NCBI GenBank assembly: GCA_945877995.1
Contig: CAMDXD010000116.1
Location: 1-10,339, forward strand
DNA: 10,339 nucleotides
Source of the DNA: Bordetella parapertussis
GTDB taxonomy: Bacteria; Pseudomonadota; Gammaproteobacteria; Burkholderiales; CAIKXV01
Reading direction: 5' to 3'
Positions 5,920 to 10,339 of the stretch are shown one piece after another; within the stretch, counting starts at the first letter, position 1; the number at the start of each line of letters is the position of its first letter. The notes beneath the pieces are model-generated. The model was not told where the DNA came from, made no database searches, and was given only the letters and a program-made list of their open reading frames with translations. The translations under genes were made by a program, and so were the position numbers.

Positions 5920-7592
5920 TGTAACGGTTCCTTCGGCAGCCGGTCTTCCCGCTCATCGCGCTCGCGCGCCGCCGGCGTACGCGCGGCCGGATCGCCGAAG
6001 CCGCCGCCGCCCGGCGTGCAGACACGCAGCACGCTGTCCCTGGGCAGTCGGACGTCAGCTGCGGCCGACGGCAGCACACGCTCGTCCACACGGCCCGGGT
6101 TGAATACGAAGCGCCCGCACAAGCCAGGCCGGCCACCCTTCATCCCCTCGGCTTCGACATGCTGTCGCTCCGATGAAAGGCTGACCACGATGTCGTCGCC
6201 CAGCACGCGATAGTCGCGTATCACGCCCATGCCGCCGCGATACTCGCCCTCGCCCCCCGAGCCTTCCCATAGCGCATAGCGATCGACGCGGAACGGAAAC
6301 GCGTGCTCCAGCGCCTCGACGGGCAGGTTCGACGCGCCCGACGCGTGTACGCGCACCGCGTCCATGCCGTCGCGGTTCGAGCGCGCGCCCATGCCCCCGG
6401 CGACGGTCTCGTAGTTGACGAAGTAGGTACCGTTGCGTGGATCGCTGCCGGCCAGCACCATCAGGTGGTGCGGCCCGCTGGGCGCCAGCGCGCGCACCGG
6501 CAGCGCCTGCGACAGCGCCTTGGCCACGACGTCGCCGAGCACACCGCAGGAAATCGAACGGCAGCCGACTGCGGCCGGCGATTGCGGGCCGACCACGCTG
6601 CCCTTCGGTGCAGCCGTGGTGATCGTCCGGTAGTAGCCGGCATTCGCGGGTACGTCCGGATCGAGCAGGCTCTTGGCGACCGTGTAGATCGTTGCCAGCA
6701 GCGCGCGCTCGGGGATGTTGCGCGCCGATTGGAGCTGCTTCGCGGATCCGGCGAAATCGAAGTGCAGGCGTCCACCCTCGATCGTCATCGCCAGGCGGAT
6801 CAGCGCGCGCTCGCCCTCGGCATTGCCGTCGAGGTAGTCCTCGGCATGGTAGATGCCCGCCGGAAGCCGCGCGATCGCCGCCGCAAAGCGGCGCTCGGTG
6901 AAGTCGAGGTAGCCGGCGACCGTGCGCGCGGTCTCTTCCGGACCATAGCGCGCGATCAGTGTCTCTACGGCGCGCGTACCCACCAGGTTCGCCGCGAACT
7001 GCGCGCGCAGGTCGCCGAGCCGCTCGTCCGGCGTGCGCGAGTTGAGCAGGACGATGTCGAGCACGTCACGGTTGATCTCGCCGCCACGCATGATGCGCAC
7101 CGGTGGCAGGCGCAGGCCTTCCTGGAAGATCGAGTTGCAGACCGCCGCCTCGCTGCCGGGCACCATGCCGCCGACATCGGCGTGGTGCGCGATGTTCGCG
7201 ACGAAGGCGACGATCTCGCCACCGATGAACACCGGCGAGATCACGTTGATGTCCGGCAGGTGCGAGCCGCCGCCGTTGTACGGGTCGTTCGCCATGAACA
7301 TGTCGCCCGGCAGGATGTTCTCGCGTCCGTAGCGCGAGAGTATCTCGTCGACCGCACCGACCATCGAGCCGAGGTGGATCGGCACCCGCTGCGCGAGCGC
7401 GATCACCTGGCCCTGGGCATCGAAGATCGCAGTGGAACAGTCGGCGCGCTCCTTGATGTTCGGCGAGAAGGACGTGCGCATCAGCGTCGCACCCATCTCT
7501 TCGGCAGCGGCGAGCAGGTAGCGCGCCATCACCTCGGCACGGATCGGATCGGGCGCTTGTACAGGCGCCACCGGCTTGCGTTCGTTGCTCAT
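5916..7592 (-). CDS. hyuB: Hydantoinase B/oxoprolinase family subunit
   Basis: A 558-residue HyuB-type protein, normal length for a stand-alone B subunit. Family signatures are SPNIKERADCSTAIFD (43-58), MFMANDPYNGGGSHLPDI (98-115) and IAHHADVGGMVPGS (134-147), with PGGGGFGDP near the C terminus. It works with HyuA in ATP-dependent opening of cyclic amides such as N-methylhydantoin or 5-oxoproline; some relatives instead form acetone- or acetophenone-type carboxylases. I prefer ATG 7592, which shares one base with the hyuA stop (TGATG) and has GAGG 7 nt upstream. A GTG at 7595 is also in frame, but its spacing to that GAGG is poorer (4 nt). The 3' end overlaps the PLP-enzyme start by 4 nt. The substrate cannot be deduced, and the familiar carbamoylase partner is absent. 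Confidence 0.94.
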   Translation of the reverse strand: MSNERKPVAPVQAPDPIRAEVMARYLLAAAEEMGATLMRTSFSPNIKERADCSTAIFDAQGQVIALAQRVPIHLGSMVGAVDEILSRYGRENILPGDMFMANDPYNGGGSHLPDINVISPVFIGGEIVAFVANIAHHADVGGMVPGSEAAVCNSIFQEGLRLPPVRIMRGGEINRDVLDIVLLNSRTPDERLGDLRAQFAANLVGTRAVETLIARYGPEETARTVAGYLDFTERRFAAAIARLPAGIYHAEDYLDGNAEGERALIRLAMTIEGGRLHFDFAGSAKQLQSARNIPERALLATIYTVAKSLLDPDVPANAGYYRTITTAAPKGSVVGPQSPAAVGCRSISCGVLGDVVAKALSQALPVRALAPSGPHHLMVLAGSDPRNGTYFVNYETVAGGMGARSNRDGMDAVRVHASGASNLPVEALEHAFPFRVDRYALWEGSGGEGEYRGGMGVIRDYRVLGDDIVVSLSSERQHVEAEGMKGGRPGLCGRFVFNPGRVDERVLPSAAADVRLPRDSVLRVCTPGGGGFGDPAARTPAARERDEREDRLPKEPLQ

Positions 7593-9640
7593 CACTGGAC
7601 CTCGCCAAGCATCACATGCAGGTTGCGGGCGTCGTCGATCCGGCAGCGTGCCGACGGCGGGATCACCGTGGTCGCATCCATCTGTTCAACGATCGCCGGA
7701 CCGTCGAACGCCATGCCGGGAACGAGGTGCGAGCGATCGTACACCGGCGAACGGACGTAACCGCCGGCCGGGAACCAGACGTCGCGGCTGCCCGGCTTCC
7801 CGACCGGGGCCGACGCGGCAGCCGAGAACGACGGCCGCGGCCGCGGCACGGTCAGCGCCAGGCGCAGGTTGACCAGCTCGACGGCCTGGTCTCGGATGTC
7901 GTAGCCGTAGTACTCGCGATGGCGCTGGTGGAAGGCCTCGATCAGCGCGGCCACCGAAGCTTCATCGAGCGATCCGCCCGACAGTGGCAGCACCAGTTCG
8001 AAGCTCTGGCCGACATAGCGCAGGTCGGCGCTCCACTCCGGTACGGAGGCGGCAGCATCGGCGCGCTCCTCGGCCAGCCAGGCCTCGCCCCGCCGCCGCA
8101 GTTCTGCGAAACCGGCCTCGATCGCCGGCAGTTGCGCCAGCGCCAGCACCACCAGCCGGGTCAGGCTGAAGTCGCCACGCTGGTCGGCCTGCAGCAGTCC
8201 CTCGGCCGACAGCAGCCCGGGCCGCGCCGGCACCAGCACGTGGCGCATGCCCATCGCCATGGCGACTTCCACCGCATGCAACGGCCCGGCCCCGCCGAAC
8301 GCGACCAGCGCGAAGTCGCGCGGATCCTCGCCCTGTTCGATCGAGATCACGCGCACCGCACCCATCATGTTCACGTTGACGATCTCGACCACGCCCGCGG
8401 CGGCCTGCACCGGGTCGACACCCAGCTTGCGCGCAAGGCCTTCGACCGCTTCGCGTGCCTTGTCCGGATGCATCTTCATGCGGCCACCGAGCAGCGACTC
8501 CGGGCTCAATCGCCCGAGCACCACGTTGGCGTCGGTGACCGTCGGTTCGGTACCGCCACGGCCATAGGCGGCCGGGCCAGGATAGGCACCGGCACTGCGC
8601 GGGCCGACCTTGAGCAGCCCGCCAGCATCGATCCAGGCGATGCTGCCGCCGCCGGCGCCGATAGTGTGGATATCCAGCGTGCGCGTGCGCACCGGGTAGC
8701 CGCCCATTTCACGCTGGCTCTTCTTCGCCGGCTCGCCATCCTTGATCAGGCAGACATCGGTGCTGGTGCCACCCATGTCGAAGGTGATCAGGTTGGGCAG
8801 GCCGATGCGGCTGCCCAGCCGGGCACTGCCGATCACCCCGCCGGCCGGGCCGGAGAAGAAGGTGTTGATCGGCAGGCGCTTGACTGCAGCCGGCGTCACC
8901 GCGCCACCGTTGGACTGCATCACCCGCGGCGTGCGCGGCACGCCGATTTCGCGTACGCCGGCCTCGAAGCGATCGAGGTAGCTCGCCATGATCGGCATCA
9001 GGCTGGCGTTGACGAGCGTCGATGCGCAGCGCTCGAACTCGCGAAACTCGGCCAGCACTTCGTACGACGCGCAGACCGCGGAATCCGGCCAGGCCGCCTC
9101 GATGATCTCGCGCGCACGCGCCTCGTGCGCCGGGTTCTGGTACGAGTGCAGGAAGCAGATCGCGACCGACTGCACGCCGGCCTTCTTCAGCGCAGCCACC
9201 GCCGCATGCACGGTCGACTCGTCGAGCGGCGTGACCACGCGGCCTTCGACGTCGATCCGCTCGGTCACCTCCAGCCGGCAATCGCGCGAGGCAGGCGGCA
9301 CCGGCTTCACCTTGTCGAGGTTGAAGTAGTCGGGGCGCCGCTGCCGCGCGAGTTCGATCACGTCACGGAAGCCAGCCGTGGTGACCAGGCCGGTCTTCGC
9401 CCATTTACCCTCGAGCACCGCGTTGGTCGCCAGCGTCGTGCCAAGCACGAGGAACGCGACGTCGGCCGCGGCCACGCCCGACAGGTCGAGCAGTTCCCGG
9501 ATGCCGTCGTGGATGCCCGCGGCGGGGTCTGCGGTACGCGTCGGGACCTTGTGGTATTCCCAGCGGCCAGCGGAAGGTTCCGCCAGTACCAGGTCGGTGA
9601 AGGTGCCACCGGTGTCGATGCCAATCCAGTATCCAGCCAT
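7592..9640 (-). CDS. hyuA: Hydantoinase/oxoprolinase family ATP-dependent subunit A
   Basis: A 682-residue HyuA-type protein with the ASKHA-like ATPase fold. The phosphate-binding motif IGIDTGGTFTDLV (6-18) is at the very N terminus, followed by LGTTLATNAVLEGKWAKTG (66-84), MQSNGGA (241-247), FSGPAGGVIGSARLG (262-276), ITFDMGGTSTDVC (285-297), the glycine-rich TIGAGGGSIAWID (326-338), SAGAYPGPAAYGRGG (349-363) and FGGAGPLHA (448-456). All core motifs are intact. It should activate the substrate carbonyl with ATP for HyuB. I chose ATG 9640 because family members begin a few residues before GIDTGGTFTD; an in-frame ATG at 9739 adds 33 unrelated residues. No strong Shine-Dalgarno sequence precedes 9640, and a small palindrome (9651-9664) lies 10 nt upstream. 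It is the first gene of the operon, divergent from the LysR gene. Confidence 0.95.
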   Translation of the reverse strand: MAGYWIGIDTGGTFTDLVLAEPSAGRWEYHKVPTRTADPAAGIHDGIRELLDLSGVAAADVAFLVLGTTLATNAVLEGKWAKTGLVTTAGFRDVIELARQRRPDYFNLDKVKPVPPASRDCRLEVTERIDVEGRVVTPLDESTVHAAVAALKKAGVQSVAICFLHSYQNPAHEARAREIIEAAWPDSAVCASYEVLAEFREFERCASTLVNASLMPIMASYLDRFEAGVREIGVPRTPRVMQSNGGAVTPAAVKRLPINTFFSGPAGGVIGSARLGSRIGLPNLITFDMGGTSTDVCLIKDGEPAKKSQREMGGYPVRTRTLDIHTIGAGGGSIAWIDAGGLLKVGPRSAGAYPGPAAYGRGGTEPTVTDANVVLGRLSPESLLGGRMKMHPDKAREAVEGLARKLGVDPVQAAAGVVEIVNVNMMGAVRVISIEQGEDPRDFALVAFGGAGPLHAVEVAMAMGMRHVLVPARPGLLSAEGLLQADQRGDFSLTRLVVLALAQLPAIEAGFAELRRRGEAWLAEERADAAASVPEWSADLRYVGQSFELVLPLSGGSLDEASVAALIEAFHQRHREYYGYDIRDQAVELVNLRLALTVPRPRPSFSAAASAPVGKPGSRDVWFPAGGYVRSPVYDRSHLVPGMAFDGPAIVEQMDATTVIPPSARCRIDDARNLHVMLGEVQ

Positions 9641-9650
9641 CGTGCGTCGC

Positions 9651-9664
9651 GCTGCCAGGGCAGC
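9651..9664. repeat. Palindrome just upstream of the hyuA start
   Basis: GCTGCC (9651-9656) and GGCAGC (9659-9664) form a perfect 6-bp inverted repeat with a 2-base centre, 10 bp upstream of the hyuA ATG. It occupies the place where a Shine-Dalgarno sequence would be expected. It could be a weak RNA structure affecting hyuA translation or a protein-binding palindrome; the sequence does not decide. Confidence 0.4.
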
Positions 9665-9711
9665 GGCTCCTCCGTCGTCGAACTGCTTGTGGACGAAACC
9701 TACAGCGCTTC

Positions 9712-9730
9712 GTATTCTTAAGGCCAATAC
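9712..9730. promoter_or_regulatory. Candidate LysR-type box 1
   Basis: GTATT (9712-9716) and AATAC (9726-9730) form a perfect dyad with 9 bases between them, that is GTAT-N11-ATAC, the T-N11-A pattern typical of LysR-family binding sites. Its centre is 40 bp upstream of the LysR start codon and 34 bp from the centre of box 2. On the hyuA side it would sit near -30 of a start site around 9690, the place of an activation subsite. Confidence 0.55.
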
Positions 9731-9743
9731 ATCTTCCATCCAG

Positions 9744-9766
9744 ATTCATAGGCATCATCAATGAAT
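9744..9766. promoter_or_regulatory. Candidate LysR-type box 2, overlapping the LysR start codon
   Basis: ATTCAT (9744-9749) and ATGAAT (9761-9766) form a perfect 6-bp dyad separated by exactly 11 bases, again T-N11-A. The right arm is the ATG and second codon of the LysR gene. Relative to a hyuA start site near 9690 the centre lies at about -65, the usual LysR recognition site. Binding here would also repress the LysR gene's own expression. Confidence 0.55.
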
Positions 9767-10339
9767 TTCAAGCTTCGCCAGCTGCAGGGACTGCTCGCCC
9801 TGGCGCGTACCGGATCGTTCAGCCGCGCAGCGGCGGAATCGGCGATGACCCAGCCGGCGTTCTCGCAGATGATCCGCGAGCTCGAAACGACGCTCGATGT
9901 ACGCCTGTTCGACCGCACGACGCGCCGCGTCGACCTGACCGACGCCGGTCGTACCCTGGTCGGACTGGTGCAGCGGCCGGTCGATGAACTCGCGGATGCA
10001 TGGCTCGACCTGCGCGGCTTTGCCGCCGGCACGCGCGGGCGGATCGCGCTCGCGCTGCTGCCATCGGCTGCGTTCGGCTTCGTCACCCGCGCCCTGGCGG
10101 CGTACCGGGCGCTTCACCCGCTGGTCCAGGTGACGCTGCGTGAAGAACAGAACGACGTATTGCTGCAGAAGGTACGCGACCGCGAGGTCGACTTCGGCAT
10201 CGGCATCCTGGCAGGCCGCGATCCCGAACTGGAGGCGACCGACCTGTTCGTCGACGAACTGGTCGCAGTGCTGGCGAGCGGGCATCCCCTGGCCGCGCGA
10301 GCGACCCTGTCCTGGAAGGCGGTAGCTGGCGAGCCCCTG
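9761..10339 (+). CDS. LysR-family transcriptional regulator, 3' end beyond the window
   Basis: 193 codons are visible, about two thirds of a typical 300-residue LysR protein. Residues 1-60 are the winged helix-turn-helix: MNFKLRQLQGLLALARTGSF, SRAAAESAMTQPAFSQMIREL and the LFDRTTRRVDLTDAGR wing. A linker helix and the start of the periplasmic-binding-like effector domain follow, with RIALALLPSAAFGF (from about residue 94), and DFGIGILAGRDPELEATDLFVDELVAV. ATG 9761 aligns with the family start; only a weak AGG (9750-9752) serves as Shine-Dalgarno. It is divergent from hyuA and probably senses the pathway substrate or an intermediate to control the hyu operon (inference from position and the T-N11-A boxes). 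The frame is intact up to the window edge. Confidence 0.95.
   Translation, partial: MNFKLRQLQGLLALARTGSFSRAAAESAMTQPAFSQMIRELETTLDVRLFDRTTRRVDLTDAGRTLVGLVQRPVDELADAWLDLRGFAAGTRGRIALALLPSAAFGFVTRALAAYRALHPLVQVTLREEQNDVLLQKVRDREVDFGIGILAGRDPELEATDLFVDELVAVLASGHPLAARATLSWKAVAGEPL

Larger units (their letters stand above)
9641..9760. promoter_or_regulatory. Divergent hyuA/LysR intergenic control region
   Basis: These 120 bp separate the starts of hyuA and the LysR gene and are less GC-rich near the LysR side. They hold one complete T-N11-A dyad, most of a second, and the 9651-9664 palindrome. A possible minus-strand promoter is TTGGCC (9722-9727) with TGTAGG (9699-9704) at 17-bp spacing, or TAGGTT (9697-9702), both poor matches to consensus. 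This arrangement is typical of a LysR regulator controlling itself and the adjacent operon. Confidence 0.6.

Noticed and set aside
4531..6213. 560-codon plus-strand open frame
   Set aside because: It crosses three minus-strand genes with intact motifs and has the His/Arg-rich composition of a GC-driven antisense frame.
7616..9721. 701-codon plus-strand open frame opposite hyuA
   Set aside because: It mirrors hyuA, which has all HyuA motifs in order. The plus translation is His/Arg-rich and unlike any family.
9641..9739. N-terminal extension of hyuA from ATG 9739
   Set aside because: The 33 extra residues have no family counterpart, would overlap the regulatory dyads and lack a good Shine-Dalgarno sequence.

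Overview
The window is about 10.3 kb of GC-rich, densely coding DNA. Codons strongly favour G or C at the third position. A Bug-family periplasmic solute receptor, a hydantoinase/oxoprolinase gene pair and a LysR regulator together suggest a betaproteobacterium, most likely Burkholderiales (inference). No rRNA, tRNA, insertion sequence, CRISPR array or phage gene was seen. The longest gene-free gap is 120 bp.

Left end (1-1336, minus strand): a gene that ordinary gene calling would split. It begins at 1336 and meets an in-frame TGA at 1007-1009, after 109 codons. The same frame then stays open for 335 more codons and runs off the window. Read through, the protein has the motif GSGD-U-GSC-ASWSVHD, the signature of the UGSC family, in which U is selenocysteine or, in homologues, cysteine. 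Eleven nucleotides after the TGA is a 7-bp hairpin with an AGUGU loop that fits bacterial SECIS geometry. I read this as a genuine selenoprotein, fused to a second conserved domain of unknown function. This is the most notable item in the window.

1432-2850 (plus strand): an MmgE/PrpD-family enzyme gene, divergent from the selenoprotein gene across 95 bp. It converges on the next operon at a strong inverted repeat (2864-2898).

9640 down to 2906 (minus strand): a probable five-gene operon. In order of transcription it holds hyuA and hyuB (ATP-dependent hydantoinase/oxoprolinase-type subunits), a threonine-synthase-like PLP enzyme, a maleate-isomerase/Asp-Glu-racemase-type enzyme, and a Bug-type periplasmic binding protein. 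hyuA/hyuB overlap as TGATG and hyuB/PLP gene as GTGA, so the first three are probably translationally coupled. The last two follow after gaps of 61 and 49 nt.

Right end (9761-10339, plus strand): a partial LysR-type regulator, divergent from hyuA. The intergenic region holds two good T-N11-A dyads with centres 34 bp apart, placed as expected for LysR control of both directions.

Taken together, this looks like a catabolic island. A small organic acid or cyclic amide would be captured in the periplasm by Bug, opened or carboxylated by HyuAB, and passed through PLP-dependent, cis-trans isomerase/racemase and MmgE/PrpD steps, with a selenocysteine thiol-redox-like protein nearby. The substrate cannot be read from sequence alone. 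No selenocysteine insertion genes (selA, selB, selC, selD), no TctA/TctB membrane partners and no carbamoylase are present in the window.
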